Assembly (NCBI RefSeq): GCF_014643375.1
Contig: NZ_BMJJ01000008.1
Span: forward strand, 62,001-126,000
Reading direction: 5' to 3'
Length of the DNA stretch: 64,000 nucleotides
Origin: Aureimonas glaciei
GTDB taxonomy: Bacteria; Pseudomonadota; Alphaproteobacteria; Rhizobiales; Rhizobiaceae
Below the pieces are notes generated by a model. The model made no database searches. It was not told the DNA's origin and saw only the letters and a list, made by a program, of their open reading frames with translations. This document shows, piece by piece, positions 19,548 to 30,157 of this stretch (its first letter is position 1; every line of letters begins with the position of its first letter). Position numbers and translations under genes: made by a program.

Positions 19548-20465
19548 ATGATGGTGAAGCGGATTGTTCTGGGCGTCGCGGCGCTGGCCGTGGTGGGCGC
19601 CGGCGCCTTCTATGGCCTCACCATGCCGCAGCCCCTGGCCGCGGACGAGATCGCCGCCGAGGGCAGCGGCGATGCCAAGCGCGGGGAAACTCTGTTCTGG
19701 GCCGGCGGCTGCGTTTCCTGCCATGCGCCGGCCAAATCCGAGGGCGATGCCCAATTGCGCCTCGGCGGCGGCGCGCCGCTGGTGACGGCGTTCGGCACCT
19801 TCCACGCCCCGAACATCTCGCCCGATAGGGCGGACGGCATCGGCGGCTGGAGCCTTGCCGATTTCGCCAATGCCATGCAGCGCGGCATCGACGACGAAGG
19901 CGCGCCGCTCTATCCCGCCTTTCCCTACACCTCCTATGCCCGCATGACGAAGGAGGACATCGCCGACCTCTTCGCCTACCTGAAGACGCTGCCGCCGGTC
20001 CCGGGCGCCGCGCCGGACAACGACCTGTCCTTTCCCTTCAACATCCGCCGCGGCGTCGGCCTCTGGCAGCGCGCCTTCCTCGATCCGGCGCCAGTCGTGG
20101 CTCTGCCGGCCGACGCGTCCGACCAGGTGAAACGCGGTCAGTATCTCGCCGAGGGCCCCGGCCATTGCGGCGAATGCCACACGCCCCGGCTCTACGGCGG
20201 CGCTGGTGGGCTCGACAAGGCAAAGTGGCTGGCCGGCGGGCCGAACCCGGAGGGCGAGGGCAAGGTACCGAACATCACGCCGTCCGACGACGGGATCGGC
20301 GCCTGGTCGCAAGAGGACATCGCCTATTATTTCGAGAGCGGTTTTACGCCCGACTTCGACTCGGTCGGCGGTGCCATGGTCGAGGTGCAGAAGAACCTCG
20401 CGAAACTGCCGGCCGCGGACCGCGCGGCGATCGCGGCCTATCTGAAGGCGGTGCCGGCGCTGTAG
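19548..20465 (+). CDS. Membrane-anchored diheme cytochrome c
   Basis: 305-aa protein with one N-terminal membrane segment (about 5-22) that looks uncleaved, then two cytochrome c domains with haem motifs CVSCH (55-59) and CGECH (207-211). Met ligands are plausible within the downstream loops. It resembles the diheme subunits that accept electrons from periplasmic dehydrogenases (alcohol, aldehyde or gluconate dehydrogenase type), but no dehydrogenase subunit is adjacent. An ATG 3 nt downstream is an equally possible start. Confidence 0.9.
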   Translation: MMVKRIVLGVAALAVVGAGAFYGLTMPQPLAADEIAAEGSGDAKRGETLFWAGGCVSCHAPAKSEGDAQLRLGGGAPLVTAFGTFHAPNISPDRADGIGGWSLADFANAMQRGIDDEGAPLYPAFPYTSYARMTKEDIADLFAYLKTLPPVPGAAPDNDLSFPFNIRRGVGLWQRAFLDPAPVVALPADASDQVKRGQYLAEGPGHCGECHTPRLYGGAGGLDKAKWLAGGPNPEGEGKVPNITPSDDGIGAWSQEDIAYYFESGFTPDFDSVGGAMVEVQKNLAKLPAADRAAIAAYLKAVPAL

Positions 20466-20509
20466 GGGTATTCGTACCCGGAGCGTGGTGCCGACGGTCG
20501 TCCAGATTT

Positions 20510-20637
20510 GTCATCCCGGACTTGATCCGGAATCCATTCCAAATCGCCGGACGACATCGAGGGCGGAGGACCGACACCTGAACCGGTTTGGCAGCGACAC
20601 CGTCTCGGCATGGGTCCCGGGTCAAGCCCGGGATGAC
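20510..20637. repeat. Imperfect inverted repeat between the diheme cytochrome and oligopeptidase genes
   Basis: Left arm at 20510-20536 (GTCATCCCGGACTTGATCC...) and right arm at 20611-20637 (...GTCAAGCCCGGGATGAC) are imperfect reverse complements of about 27 nt around a roughly 75-nt spacer. This GTCATCCCGG family is a common dispersed intergenic element of alphaproteobacteria. Lying between convergent genes, it could form a large stem at the 3' end of both transcripts. Confidence 0.75.
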
Positions 20638-20702
20638 GACGCGAGGGGAGAGCCGCCCCGGAACCGCGGCGTCTCGTGCTGCCTGTCGAGCAATCTGCGC
20701 CC

Positions 20703-22853
20703 CTAAGCCTTCTCCGTCACCATCAGCGAGAAGGCGTAGATCGTTGCGACCTCGTCGAGGCGGTTGAAGCGGCCGGAGGCGCCGCCGTGGCCGGCGTCCA
20801 TGTTGGTGTGGAGGAGGACCGGGTTGGCGTCGGTCTTCACCGCGCGCAGCTTCGCCACCCACTTCGCCGGCTCCCAATAGGTGACGCGCGGATCGGTGAG
20901 GCCGGCGAGCACCAGCATCGGCGGATAGGCCTTTGCCTCGACATTGTCGTAGGGGCTGTAGCCGGCGATGCGGTCGTAGTCGGCGGGCGAGGCGAGGGGG
21001 TTGCCCCATTCGGGCCATTCCGGCGGCGTCAGCGGCAGGGTGTCGTCGAGCATGGTGGCGAGAACGTCGACGAAGGGGACGACGGCGATCACCGCGCCGA
21101 ACTTTTCCGGGGCGATGTTGGCGACGGCGCCCATCAGCATGCCGCCGGCCGAGCCGCCCTGCGCCACGATCCTGTCGTAGCGCGTGTAGCGTTCGGCGAC
21201 GAGGTGGTCGGCGACGGCGATGAAGTCGGAAAAGGTGTTTTCCTTGTACTCGCGCCGCCCGGCCTCGTACCAGGCGAACCCCTTGTCCTTGCCGCCGCGG
21301 ATGTGCGCGATGGCCCAGATGAAGCCGCGGTCGACGAGGCTCAGGCAATTGGTGTTGAAGGCGGCGGGAATGGCGATGCCATAGGCGCCGTAGCCGTAGA
21401 GCATCAGCGGCGCCGTGCCGTCGAGGGGCGTGTCCCGGCGGTAGAGCAGCGACACCGGCACCATTTCGCCATCGGCCGCCCGCGCGAAGATGCGGCGGGT
21501 GACATAGTCCTCCGGGTTGTGGCCGGAGGGGACTTCCTGCGTCTTCAGGAGCGTGCGCTCGCGTGTCTCGACATCGTAGTCGAAGGTCTGCGTCGGCGTC
21601 GTCAGCGAGGAATAGGTGAAGCGGATCAGCGTGGTGTCGAACTCGTAGGTGCCGGAAAGGCCGAGCGAATAGGCCTCCTCGTCGAAAGCGACGACATGCT
21701 CCGCCCCGTCCGACAGGCGCTTGACGACGATGCGCGGCAGGCCGTCGCGGCGTTCCAGCCAGACGAGATGCGCCTTCAGCACCATGTGGCCGAGGATCAG
21801 CCGGCCGTCCTCGTGCGGAACGTAGTCCGTCCATTCGCTCGACCGCGACGAATCGGTCGGGGCCGTGACGATCTTGAAGTCGCGCGCCCCACCCGCATTG
21901 GTCAGGATATACAGCGTGCCCTCGGCCTCGTCGACGTCGTACTCGACGCCGGTTTCGCGCTCGGCCAGAAGCCGCGGCTCCGCCGCCGGGTTCGAGGCCG
22001 GAATGAGCCAGGCCTCCGAAGTCTCGTGATCGTGGATGTGGATAACGACGAACTCGCCCGACTGGGTCTTGCCGACGCCCATGAAGAAGCCGGTATCGGT
22101 CTCCTCGTAGATCAGCGCGTCGTCGGCCGGATCGGTGCCGAGGCGGTGGTAGTAGACGCGGCTCGGGCGATGATTGCCGTCGAGGCGGGTGTAGAAGAAG
22201 CCCTTGGAGCGCCCCGCCCAGACGGCGCTGCCACTGGTGTTCTCGATCCTCTCGCCGATGTCCTCGCCGGTGGCGAGGTCGCGCACGGAGATGGCGTAGA
22301 ACTCCGACCCCTTGTCGTCATGCGACCAGGCGAGCCAGGCATGGTCCGGAGAATGGGCGACGCCGCCGAGCGAGAAGTAGCTGCGCGCTGCCGCTTCCTT
22401 CTGGCCGTCGAGGATCACCGTCTCGCTGGCGTCGTCGCCATTGCGCGGGCGACGGACGAAGCGGGGATATTCGGCACCGGTCTCGTAGGACATGCCGTAG
22501 GCGAAGGGGCCGTCCGGCGCCGGCACGGAGGAATCGTCCTCCTTGATACGGCCGCGCATCTCGGCGATCAGCGCTTCGCGCAGCGGCGCCAGCGGTGCCA
22601 TGATCGCGTCGTGATAGGCGTTCTCGGCCTCCAGATGGGCGCGGATCGCGGGATCGAGCACCGCCGTGTCGCGGAACACCTCCTGCCAGTTGCCGGCGCG
22701 CAGCCAGCCATAGTCGTCCTGCCGCTCGCGGCCGTGCGTCTCGAACCGCTCGATCCGCCTTTCGGCGCGCGGGGCGGTCGCGGCGTCACGGGCTGCGGGG
22801 GGCGTCGGCCTGTCGGCGGTCGTGTCGGCGGTCGTGTCGGTCAAGAATGTCAT
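20703..22853 (-). CDS. ptrB: Oligopeptidase B, S9A serine peptidase
   Basis: Cytosolic prolyl-oligopeptidase-family enzyme of 716 aa that cleaves peptides after basic residues. An N-terminal beta-propeller is followed by the alpha/beta-hydrolase domain with nucleophile Ser568 in GGSAGG, Asp about 654 in LTDPRV and His about 689 in DAGHGG. The YGYGAYG and GFIWAIAHIRGG segments are classic for oligopeptidase B. The first roughly 30 residues contain a small Thr/Ala/Asp repeat (the DNA has a near-perfect tandem repeat of GTCGTGTCGGCG) and are probably disordered. No export signal. Confidence 0.95.
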   Translation of the reverse strand: MTFLTDTTADTTADRPTPPAARDAATAPRAERRIERFETHGRERQDDYGWLRAGNWQEVFRDTAVLDPAIRAHLEAENAYHDAIMAPLAPLREALIAEMRGRIKEDDSSVPAPDGPFAYGMSYETGAEYPRFVRRPRNGDDASETVILDGQKEAAARSYFSLGGVAHSPDHAWLAWSHDDKGSEFYAISVRDLATGEDIGERIENTSGSAVWAGRSKGFFYTRLDGNHRPSRVYYHRLGTDPADDALIYEETDTGFFMGVGKTQSGEFVVIHIHDHETSEAWLIPASNPAAEPRLLAERETGVEYDVDEAEGTLYILTNAGGARDFKIVTAPTDSSRSSEWTDYVPHEDGRLILGHMVLKAHLVWLERRDGLPRIVVKRLSDGAEHVVAFDEEAYSLGLSGTYEFDTTLIRFTYSSLTTPTQTFDYDVETRERTLLKTQEVPSGHNPEDYVTRRIFARAADGEMVPVSLLYRRDTPLDGTAPLMLYGYGAYGIAIPAAFNTNCLSLVDRGFIWAIAHIRGGKDKGFAWYEAGRREYKENTFSDFIAVADHLVAERYTRYDRIVAQGGSAGGMLMGAVANIAPEKFGAVIAVVPFVDVLATMLDDTLPLTPPEWPEWGNPLASPADYDRIAGYSPYDNVEAKAYPPMLVLAGLTDPRVTYWEPAKWVAKLRAVKTDANPVLLHTNMDAGHGGASGRFNRLDEVATIYAFSLMVTEKA

Positions 22854-23128
22854 TTCCGTCTGCGAGGCACGCGGGCCTCTGGTCTGATCGTCCCGGCCCG
22901 ACTGTACAGGCTTTGTTCACGGAGAGGCAACCCGGCGGCCTTGGGCGCGCCGGTCGCGGACTCCGCGCTGGCGCCGATTTCGCGGCGTCCCGCCGCAGCG
23001 TGCGCCAAATGGGCGGCCCTCGGGTTGCGAGGGACGGCAGGCTTGCTTAAGACGGATGGATCACACCGGATGCGGCGCCGTGACGGCGTATCCTCCCGAT
23101 GAAGGTGCCAGAAGGACAGCCGGAACGA

Positions 23129-25510
23129 ATGACAGCCAGCCTGCCATCCCCCGACGCCTCCCTGTCCGGTCTGCTCACCCTCCTGCTTCTCGGTCTGCCG
23201 CTTGCCGGAGCGCTGCTGGCCGCGCCGCTCGCGCGCCTCCTCGGCAGCCGCGCCGCCTGGATCCTCGCCCTCTTCCCCGCTGCCGCCTTCCTGATCCTCT
23301 GCGGCGAGGCGGATGCGGTGCGGCAGGGCGCGGTGCTCCTGTCCGGCTTCGACTGGATCCCCTCCTACGGCATGCGTTTCTCCTTTCGCCTCGACGGGCT
23401 GTCGCTGGTATTCGGCCTGCTGATCACCGGTATCGGCACGCTGATCGTCCTCTACTCAGGCGGTTACCTCACCGGACACCGCGATCTCGGGCGGTTCTTC
23501 ACCTTCATCCTGTTGTTCATGGCGGCGATGCTGGGGCTCGTCCTGTCCGACGACCTGATGACGCTCATCGTCTACTGGGAGCTGACCTCGATTACCTCCT
23601 TCCTGCTGATCGGCTTCGATCACGAGCGCGAGCGGGCGCGGCGAGGGGCGATCCAGGCACTGGTGATCACCGGCGGCGGCGGCCTCGCGCTGATGGCCGG
23701 GCTCGTCCTCATCCGCGAGATCCTCGGCCTGACGTCGATGACGGAGGTTCTCGCTTCCGGCGACGCGCTGCGCGACAGTGCCTTCTACCTGCCGATCCTC
23801 CTGCTCGTTCTCGGCGGCGCCTTCACGAAGTCGGCGCAGATGCCGTTCCACGTCTGGCTCCCCAACGCGATGGAGGCGCCGACGCCGGTCTCGGCCTATC
23901 TGCACTCCGCCACCATGGTGAAGGCCGGCGTCTATCTCCTGATGCGCCTCAACCCGGCGCTCGGCGAGACGCTTCTGTGGGAGACGATCCTGCCGCTGTT
24001 CGGCGGCGTGACCCTCGTCGGCGGCGCGCTGCTCGCTTTGCGCCAGACTGACCTGAAGCTGATCCTCGCCTATACGACGGTTGCCTCGCTCGGCCTTCTG
24101 GTGATGCTGATCGGCGTCGGCAGCGCCTTGGCGCTCGAGGCGGCGGTGCTCTATCTCGTCGCCCACGCTTTGTTCAAGGGCGCCTTGTTTATGGTCGCCG
24201 GCAGCGTCGACCATGGCGCGGGTAGCCGCGATCTCCTCAAGCTCGGCGGGCTTCGCCGGGCGATGCCGATCACCTTCGCGGCGGCCCTCCTGGCCGCGCT
24301 CTCCATGGGCGGCGTTTTGCCGTTCTTCGGCTTTCTCGCCAAGGAAGTGATCTACGAAGCGACGGCGTCCGCCGACTGGCGCGGCATCGTCCTGACGCTG
24401 ACGGCGATCGCCGGCAATGCCCTGATGTTCGCCGCCGCGTTTCTCGTGGCGCTGAAACCCTTCGTCGGGGAGAAGCCGGCGGCGCTCGACCATCCGCACG
24501 AGGGGCCGGTGCTGATCTGGATCGGGCCCCTGGTGCTTGGTCTCGCCGGTCTTTTCGCCGCGCTCGTTTCCGGCACGACGCATGAGTGGCTGACGAGCCC
24601 GATGGCGTCGGCCGTCATCGGCACGCCGGTGGCGATCACGATCTCGGCCGTGCCGCATCTTGGCCTAGCCTTCGCGCTGTCGATGCTGACGCTCGCGATC
24701 GGCGCCGGGCTCTACCTCGCCGCGGGCCCGATCCGGTCCGCGGTGGATGGCGCGCTGGTGCGGATCGGCTGGGGGCCGGACCGAGGCTTTGACCAGGCGA
24801 TGCGGGGGCTCCTGAAGCTCTCCTTCGCCGTGACGGCGAAACTCCAGTCCGGCCGGCTCGACCGCTACATGACCACGGCCTTCGTCGTTATCGCGGCCGC
24901 CCTGCTGGTGCCGATGGCGGTGACCGGCGCGTGGCCCTCGGTGCCGGCGATGCCGCAGCTGACGGTGTCGGAATGGGCGGTGTCGGCGCTCCTCGTCGTC
25001 GGCCTGGTCTCGGTCGTGGTCGCGCGCAGCCGGCTGACGGCGATCGTCTCCCTCGGCATCCAGGGCTTTGCTGTGGCGCTGCTGTTCATCCTTCTGGGCG
25101 CACCGGATCTTTCCTTCACCCAGTTCATGATCGAGACGCTGTCGGTGGTGATCCTGGCGCTGGTTATGACCCGCCTGAAGCTCTGGGTCGAGGACCGCCG
25201 GCCGCTGCGCGAGACGCTTCACGACGCGGCGATCGCTGCCGTCGCCGGCATCGGCATCGGCCTGCTGCTCCTGAGGATCACGCAGGTGCCGTTCGATCCC
25301 GTGATGTCGGACTTCTTCACCCGCTACAGCTATGCGATCGCGCATGGCCGCAACATCGTCAACGTCATCATCGTCGACTTCCGCGGCATCGATACGCTGG
25401 GCGAGATCGCCGTCGTAATGACCACGGGCCTCGCCATCCTGGCGCTGATCCGCATCCGCGTCAGCAAGCGGCGGGTCACGGCCGCCGATCCGACGGAGGC
25501 GACGCCATGA
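23129..25510 (+). CDS. mrpA: Mrp/Mnh Na+/H+ antiporter subunit A
   Basis: Largest subunit of the multi-subunit Mrp cation/proton antiporter, 793 aa with about 20 membrane helices; homologous to respiratory complex I NuoL. Visible motifs include [16 protein letters not shown] (conserved Glu of TM5), the Lys-bearing [39 protein letters not shown] split over TM7-8, and the C-terminal [26 protein letters not shown] region (DUF4040). I favour ATG 23129 as the start of similarity; ATG 23099 is in frame but adds 10 polar residues. First gene of mrpABCDEFG; its stop overlaps mrpB by 4 nt. Confidence 0.95.
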   Translation: MTASLPSPDASLSGLLTLLLLGLPLAGALLAAPLARLLGSRAAWILALFPAAAFLILCGEADAVRQGAVLLSGFDWIPSYGMRFSFRLDGLSLVFGLLITGIGTLIVLYSGGYLTGHRDLGRFFTFILLFMAAMLGLVLSDDLMTLIVYWELTSITSFLLIGFDHERERARRGAIQALVITGGGGLALMAGLVLIREILGLTSMTEVLASGDALRDSAFYLPILLLVLGGAFTKSAQMPFHVWLPNAMEAPTPVSAYLHSATMVKAGVYLLMRLNPALGETLLWETILPLFGGVTLVGGALLALRQTDLKLILAYTTVASLGLLVMLIGVGSALALEAAVLYLVAHALFKGALFMVAGSVDHGAGSRDLLKLGGLRRAMPITFAAALLAALSMGGVLPFFGFLAKEVIYEATASADWRGIVLTLTAIAGNALMFAAAFLVALKPFVGEKPAALDHPHEGPVLIWIGPLVLGLAGLFAALVSGTTHEWLTSPMASAVIGTPVAITISAVPHLGLAFALSMLTLAIGAGLYLAAGPIRSAVDGALVRIGWGPDRGFDQAMRGLLKLSFAVTAKLQSGRLDRYMTTAFVVIAAALLVPMAVTGAWPSVPAMPQLTVSEWAVSALLVVGLVSVVVARSRLTAIVSLGIQGFAVALLFILLGAPDLSFTQFMIETLSVVILALVMTRLKLWVEDRRPLRETLHDAAIAAVAGIGIGLLLLRITQVPFDPVMSDFFTRYSYAIAHGRNIVNVIIVDFRGIDTLGEIAVVMTTGLAILALIRIRVSKRRVTAADPTEATP

Positions 25511-25923
25511 ACTCCGTCATCTTCCGCTTCACGGCGCCTTACCTCACCAGCCTCATGCTGCTGTTCTCGGTCTTCGTCCTCCTGCGCGGGCACAACGAGC
25601 CGGGCGGGGGCTTCATCGGCGGGCTGGTCGCGGCCTCGGCGATCGCCATCTACGGCCTGGCCGGCGGCGTCGCCTCGGTGCGGCGGGCGCTCTATTTCGA
25701 TCCGATGACGCTGGCCGCGGTCGGCCTGATCATGGCCGTGCTCGCCGGCTGCGCCTCGTTCGTGGCAGGAATGCCTTTCCTGTCGGGCCTGTGGTCGTTT
25801 CCCGCCATGCTCGACGGCTTTGCAATCTCGACGCCCCTGTTCTTCGACATCGGCGTCTATCTCGTCGTCCTCGGCGCGGTCTCCTCGATCGCGCTGACGC
25901 TGGCCGAAAGCGAGGACGCCTGA
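25507..25923 (+). CDS. mrpB: Mrp/Mnh antiporter subunit B
   Basis: 138-aa membrane protein with four predicted helices. The family signature is [19 protein letters not shown] near residues 25-45. It starts with an ATGA overlap on mrpA and its stop shares a base with the mrpC start (TGATG). A separate mrpB, rather than an mrpA-B fusion, places this as a seven-gene group 1 Mrp operon. Confidence 0.94.
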   Translation: MNSVIFRFTAPYLTSLMLLFSVFVLLRGHNEPGGGFIGGLVAASAIAIYGLAGGVASVRRALYFDPMTLAAVGLIMAVLAGCASFVAGMPFLSGLWSFPAMLDGFAISTPLFFDIGVYLVVLGAVSSIALTLAESEDA

Positions 25924-26300
25924 TGGAAACCGTTCTCGCCTTCCTCGTCGCCGTAATGTTCGCCGTCGCGGTCTATCTGCTCCTGTCGACGCACATCATC
26001 CGAATGCTGCTCGGCATCGTCCTGCTCGGCAATGCGGTGAACCTGTCGATCTTCACCGCCGGGCGCGTGTCGACGATCGTGCCGCCGATCATCCCGGGCG
26101 GGCTGACGGTTCCCGATGGCGTCACGGCCAATCCGCTGCCGCAGGCGCTGATCCTGACGGCGATCGTGATTTCCTTCTCCTTCTTCGCCTTCCTCCTGGT
26201 TCTGGCCTTCCGTGCCTATCAGGACCTCGGCACCGACGACACCGACCGCATGCGCGTCGCCGAACCCGAGGGGGAGGGGCTGCCGCCCCTCGGTTACTGA
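25923..26300 (+). CDS. mrpC: Mrp/Mnh antiporter subunit C
   Basis: 125-aa homologue of NuoK with three membrane helices. HIIRMLLGIVLLGNAVNLSIF and PQALILTAIVISFSFFAFLL match the conserved parts of the family. It overlaps mrpB and mrpD by one base each. The polar C-terminal tail (EPEGEGLPP) is variable in this family. Confidence 0.94.
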   Translation: METVLAFLVAVMFAVAVYLLLSTHIIRMLLGIVLLGNAVNLSIFTAGRVSTIVPPIIPGGLTVPDGVTANPLPQALILTAIVISFSFFAFLLVLAFRAYQDLGTDDTDRMRVAEPEGEGLPPLGY

Positions 26301-27970
26301 TGGCCGTCTCGCCCGATCTCGCCGCCCTCAAGGCGGTCGCCATGGTGCCGCCGGTCCTGCCGGCGGACTATCTCCTCGTCCTGCCGGTGGTGCTGTCGAT
26401 GCTGTTCGGCGCGGTGCTCCTGTGCCTGCGCAAGCGCACCCACCTGCATCCGCCCATCGCCCTTCTCGGCCTCGGCCTTATCTTCGCCATCGATGCCGCC
26501 GTGCTCTGGCAGGTGGCGGACGGGGGGCCGCGGACGATGATGATGGGCGCCTGGAAGCCGCCCTTCGGCATCGCCTTCACCGTCGACCTCATGGGCGCGC
26601 TGTTCCTGGCGACCGCCGGTCTCGTGGCGCTCGCCTGCGGCATCTATGCCGTCGTCTCGGTTCCCGGCACGCAGCGGCGCTTCGGCTTCTTCCCGTTCCT
26701 GTTCCTGATGATGGCGGGCGTCTCCGGCGCCTTCCTGACCGGCGACGTGTTCAATCTCTATGTCTGGTTCGAGGTGCTGCTGATCGGTTCGTTCGGCCTG
26801 ATGATCCTCGGCTCCGAGCACGAGCAGCTCGACGGGGCGACGAAATACTGTTTTCTGAACCTCGTCGGGACGACGCTCTTCCTCATCGCGACCGGTTTTC
26901 TCTATGGCGTCTTCGGCACGCTCAACATGGCCGACATCGCGGTCAAGGCGGCGGCGCGGCCGGTCGACGGCGTGGTCGTCTCCATCGCCGTGCTCTATCT
27001 GACGGCACTGTGCATGAAGGCCGCGGCCTTCCCGCTGAACGCCTGGCTGCCGTCCTCCTACCACACGCCCCGCTTCGTCGTGTCGGCGCTGTTTGCGGGC
27101 CTTCTCACCAAGGTCGGCGTCTATGCGCTGATCCGCATCCTGTTCATGCTGTTTCCGCCGGAACAGGCGAGCCTGGCGCCCGTGATCGCCTGGATCGCCG
27201 CTGCGACTATGCTCGTCGGCGCCTTCGGCGCGCTGGCGCAGAGCGACATACGGCGGCTTTTGAACTATTTCGTCATCGCCGGCATCGGCACGATCCTCGC
27301 GGGATTGTCGCTGCCACCGCTGGTCTCCCCGCCTCTCGTCTCGACCGCGGTGGACACCGCTGCAGCCATGGCCGTGGCCGCGGCGCCGGTCACGTCAGCC
27401 CTGACGCTGGCGCAGGAGACCGGCTTGTCGAGCGCGATCTTCTATGCCCTCCATTCCATCGTGGTGATGACGGCGCTGTATCTGGCGGCGGGCGTGATGG
27501 TCCGACGCACCGGATCGGATTCGCTGCATGCTATGGGCGGTTTGTGGCGCCGGTCTCCCGGCTTTTCCGTGCTCGTCCTCGTGCTGCTGCTGGCCGCCTC
27601 GGGCCTGCCGCCGTTTTCCGGCTTCTGGCCAAAACTCGGCCTCGTCAGGGCGACCCTGGCGGGGGGCATGGGATGGCTGGCGGCGGTGATCCTGGTCTCC
27701 GGCCTGATGCTCACCATCGCCGCTGCGCGCGTCTTCGCTTTGGCCTTCTGGCGACCCTTGCCGGCCGGGGTCGGTCCTGACAGCGCCGTCGCGGACGACC
27801 GGCCGCGGCCCGGCCGCTTCTACGCCGGCCTGCCGCTGGTCGTCCTGGCCTTCGTCGCCGTGGCCGCCGGCCTCTACCCCGAGCCACTCGCGGCCTCCAC
27901 GCGGGCGGCGGCCGCCTCGGTGCTCGATTCCGCCGCTTTCGTCCGATCGGTCTTCGGAGCCCTGCCGTGA
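26300..27970 (+). CDS. mrpD: Mrp/Mnh antiporter subunit D
   Basis: 556-aa homologue of NuoN/NuoM with about 14 membrane helices. The conserved Glu in [16 protein letters not shown] (TM5) and Lys in [18 protein letters not shown] (TM7) form the proton path, and [18 protein letters not shown] is also typical. A 30-odd residue Ala/Val-rich insert around residues 345-375 ([21 protein letters not shown]) is longer than I expect. It overlaps mrpE by 4 nt. Confidence 0.95.
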   Translation: MAVSPDLAALKAVAMVPPVLPADYLLVLPVVLSMLFGAVLLCLRKRTHLHPPIALLGLGLIFAIDAAVLWQVADGGPRTMMMGAWKPPFGIAFTVDLMGALFLATAGLVALACGIYAVVSVPGTQRRFGFFPFLFLMMAGVSGAFLTGDVFNLYVWFEVLLIGSFGLMILGSEHEQLDGATKYCFLNLVGTTLFLIATGFLYGVFGTLNMADIAVKAAARPVDGVVVSIAVLYLTALCMKAAAFPLNAWLPSSYHTPRFVVSALFAGLLTKVGVYALIRILFMLFPPEQASLAPVIAWIAAATMLVGAFGALAQSDIRRLLNYFVIAGIGTILAGLSLPPLVSPPLVSTAVDTAAAMAVAAAPVTSALTLAQETGLSSAIFYALHSIVVMTALYLAAGVMVRRTGSDSLHAMGGLWRRSPGFSVLVLVLLLAASGLPPFSGFWPKLGLVRATLAGGMGWLAAVILVSGLMLTIAAARVFALAFWRPLPAGVGPDSAVADDRPRPGRFYAGLPLVVLAFVAVAAGLYPEPLAASTRAAAASVLDSAAFVRSVFGALP

Positions 27971-28440
27971 CGCTCTATCTGATCAATGTCGTCCTCGCCG
28001 TGATCTGGGCCGTCGTCACCGGCTCCTTCACCATCGTCAACCTGGTCTTCGGCTTCATTCTCGGGGCCTTTGCGCTCTATCTGACGCGCGACCAGATCGG
28101 CACGGCCGGCTACGCCCGCGGCAGCCGCCATGTGGCGTCGCTGACGCTGTTCTTCCTGCGCGAGCTGGTGCTCTCGGCCTGGCGGGTGGCCACGCTCGTG
28201 CTGGCGCCGAAGCTCGACCTGAAGCCCGGCATCTTCGCCTATCCCCTGACCGCCCGGAACGATCTGGAAATCACCCTGCTGGCCAACATGATCACGCTGA
28301 CGCCCGGAACGCTCTCGGTCGACGTCTCCGAGGACCGGTCGACGCTGTATGTCCACGCGCTGGAATGCTCCGATGCCGACGGTCTCAAGCGCGATATCGC
28401 GGAAGGGTTCGAGCGCCGGATCCAGGAGGCCTTCCGATGA
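27967..28440 (+). CDS. mrpE: Mrp/Mnh antiporter subunit E
   Basis: 157-aa subunit with N-terminal membrane helices and a cytoplasmic C-terminal domain. The conserved stretch [20 protein letters not shown] is the MrpE hallmark, followed by [13 protein letters not shown]. It is needed for assembly or activity of the Mrp complex. ATGA overlaps on both sides point to translational coupling. Confidence 0.94.
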   Translation: MTLYLINVVLAVIWAVVTGSFTIVNLVFGFILGAFALYLTRDQIGTAGYARGSRHVASLTLFFLRELVLSAWRVATLVLAPKLDLKPGIFAYPLTARNDLEITLLANMITLTPGTLSVDVSEDRSTLYVHALECSDADGLKRDIAEGFERRIQEAFR

Positions 28441-28799
28441 CGCTGCACGGCTTCGCCCAGTCCTTCCTGTCGTTTGCCACCGACCTGTCGCTGGCGCTGC
28501 TGGCGCTCGCCCTGGTGCTGACGACGATCCGCATCATCCTCGGGCCGAGCCTGCCGGACCGGGTGCTCGGGCTCGACCTCCTGACCAGTCTCGCGGCCGG
28601 GGTCATCGCCGTCGTCGGGATCGACAGCGGCTTCACGCTCTATGTCGACATCGCCATCGCCCTCGGCCTCGTCGGCTTCCTCGCCACCGTGGCGTTCGCC
28701 CGCTTCATCACGGCGCAGGCGCGGGCGCATCCTCGCGATGCGGAAGAGCCGACGGGGCGCCTGCGGGACGGCACGGCAGAGAGCGAGGCGACCCCATGA
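28437..28799 (+). CDS. mrpF: Mrp/Mnh antiporter subunit F
   Basis: 120-aa protein with three membrane helices. The signature [22 protein letters not shown] is clear, with the Asp in PDRV conserved. The C-terminal roughly 30 residues are polar and extend beyond a usual 90-95 aa MrpF. It overlaps mrpE and mrpG by 4 nt each. Confidence 0.94.
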   Translation: MTLHGFAQSFLSFATDLSLALLALALVLTTIRIILGPSLPDRVLGLDLLTSLAAGVIAVVGIDSGFTLYVDIAIALGLVGFLATVAFARFITAQARAHPRDAEEPTGRLRDGTAESEATP

Positions 28800-29260
28800 T
28801 CGGCGACCTCCTGACGATCCTCGCCGGCGTTCTGGTGCTGGCCGGTGCCGCCTTCGCGGCGATTGCCGGCGTCGGCATCCTGCGCCTGCCCGATCTCTTC
28901 ACCCGCATGCACGCGGCATCGAAGGCCGGGTCGGTGGGCGTCGGTCTTATGCTGCTGGCGCTCGCCCTCGTCGCCAACGAGACGGCCGAGGCCCTTCGCG
29001 CCATCGCCGCGATCCTGTTCTTCCTTTTGACGACGCCGATCTCGGCGCATCTCCTGGCCAAGGCCGCCTATGCCGCGGGCTATCCCCTGTGGAAGGGCTC
29101 GGTGCTGGACGAAATGCCGCTCGGAGCCCGCCTGCGTCGCCCGGGTTCTGCCGACGACCGCGACCGCGGCGATCAGGAGACGCTGGCGATTTCCCGGCCC
29201 GAGGCGACGAAGCAGGGATTGGCGAAGTCCGCCTCGTCGTCCGAGCCGCGCCTGCCGTAG
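28796..29260 (+). CDS. mrpG: Mrp/Mnh antiporter subunit G, C-terminus extended into the opposing gene
   Basis: 154-aa last subunit of the antiporter with three membrane helices. [27 protein letters not shown] and [15 protein letters not shown] are the family signatures, ending at about residue 95. Typical MrpG proteins are near 100-125 aa; here a hydrophilic tail rich in Arg, Asp and Ser runs on. Its last 88 nt are antisense to the end of cysQ (29173-29260). The tail is therefore partly antisense-encoded and probably dispensable. Confidence 0.93.
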   Translation: MIGDLLTILAGVLVLAGAAFAAIAGVGILRLPDLFTRMHAASKAGSVGVGLMLLALALVANETAEALRAIAAILFFLLTTPISAHLLAKAAYAAGYPLWKGSVLDEMPLGARLRRPGSADDRDRGDQETLAISRPEATKQGLAKSASSSEPRLP

Positions 29261-30006
29261 GTCAGCGACGTCCCGTCCAGCCGGCGGATGTCGCCGCCGG
29301 CCGCCTTCAGCACGGCGTGCGCGGCCGCGATGTCCCACTCCATGGTGCGGCCGAGACCGGCATAGACATCCGCCACCCCTTCCGCGATCCGGCAGTATTT
29401 CAGCGACGACCCCATGGGGATGACGGCGTCGAGCGCGAACTTCTCGAGAAACCGGTCGGTCGCCGACGTGCGGTGGGAGCGGCTGACCAGCGCGATGAGC
29501 TCTGCGGGTCGGACGCGCGCCCGGATCGGCCGGAACTCCGTCCAGGTGCCGTCGCGAAGCCGCCGGCTCTTGAAGGCCCCCGCCGGCGATCCGACGAAGA
29601 GTTCGCCATGAGCGGGCGCGAGGACCACGCCGCAGGCCGGATGCCCATCCTCGATCAGCGCGATATTGACGGTGAAATCGGGAACGCCGGCGACGAACTC
29701 CTTCGTGCCGTCGAGCGGATCGACCAGAAAGAAGCGCCGGCCGAGATCGGGGGGCACGTGTCCCGACGAGATTTCCTCCTCGCCCACCATCGCGATGGCC
29801 GGAAACTCGGCGGCGAGATGCCGGCCGATGAGGATCTCGGCGGCCCGGTCGTATTCGGTGACGGGCGAGGCGTCGGCCTTGGTCTCCTGCGCGCAGTCGG
29901 CGCCGAATCCCGCCAGGACGATCTCGCCAGCCTCCTTCGCCACGGCGATCAGGCGCGTCATCAGCCTGTCGGTTTCGATGGTCGGGGCGTCGGTCGGGCG
30001 GGACAT
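29173..30006 (-). CDS. cysQ: 3'(2'),5'-bisphosphate nucleotidase, CysQ type
   Basis: Inositol-monophosphatase-fold enzyme of 277 aa that removes the 3'-phosphate of PAP, recycling the by-product of sulfate assimilation. Metal-binding motifs are GEEE (75-78), DPLDGT (96-101) and MEWDIAAAHAVL towards the C-terminus. The ATG at 30006 follows GAGGAG at good spacing. The 3' end overlaps the mrpG tail by 88 nt on the opposite strand, and the real C-terminal residues ([10 protein letters not shown]) are conserved in the family, so the intruding frame is mrpG. Confidence 0.93.
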   Translation of the reverse strand: MSRPTDAPTIETDRLMTRLIAVAKEAGEIVLAGFGADCAQETKADASPVTEYDRAAEILIGRHLAAEFPAIAMVGEEEISSGHVPPDLGRRFFLVDPLDGTKEFVAGVPDFTVNIALIEDGHPACGVVLAPAHGELFVGSPAGAFKSRRLRDGTWTEFRPIRARVRPAELIALVSRSHRTSATDRFLEKFALDAVIPMGSSLKYCRIAEGVADVYAGLGRTMEWDIAAAHAVLKAAGGDIRRLDGTSLTYGRRGSDDEADFANPCFVASGREIASVS

Positions 30007-30157
30007 ACAATGGGCTCCTCTGTTCCAGTGGTGGCAAATCGACGCTTGGAGGTAAAGGGCTTGCGCCGACGCGACCGGTCGTGTTGCCCTCGCGGGCGAA
30101 AGATCTGACCCGGGCAGGCCCTGGTCGACGACGAACTGGCGAAAGGCTGGTGCGCGC

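Noticed and set aside
20676-23102. Plus-strand frame of 808 codons
   Set aside because: Antisense to oligopeptidase B, which has its full catalytic triad on the minus strand.
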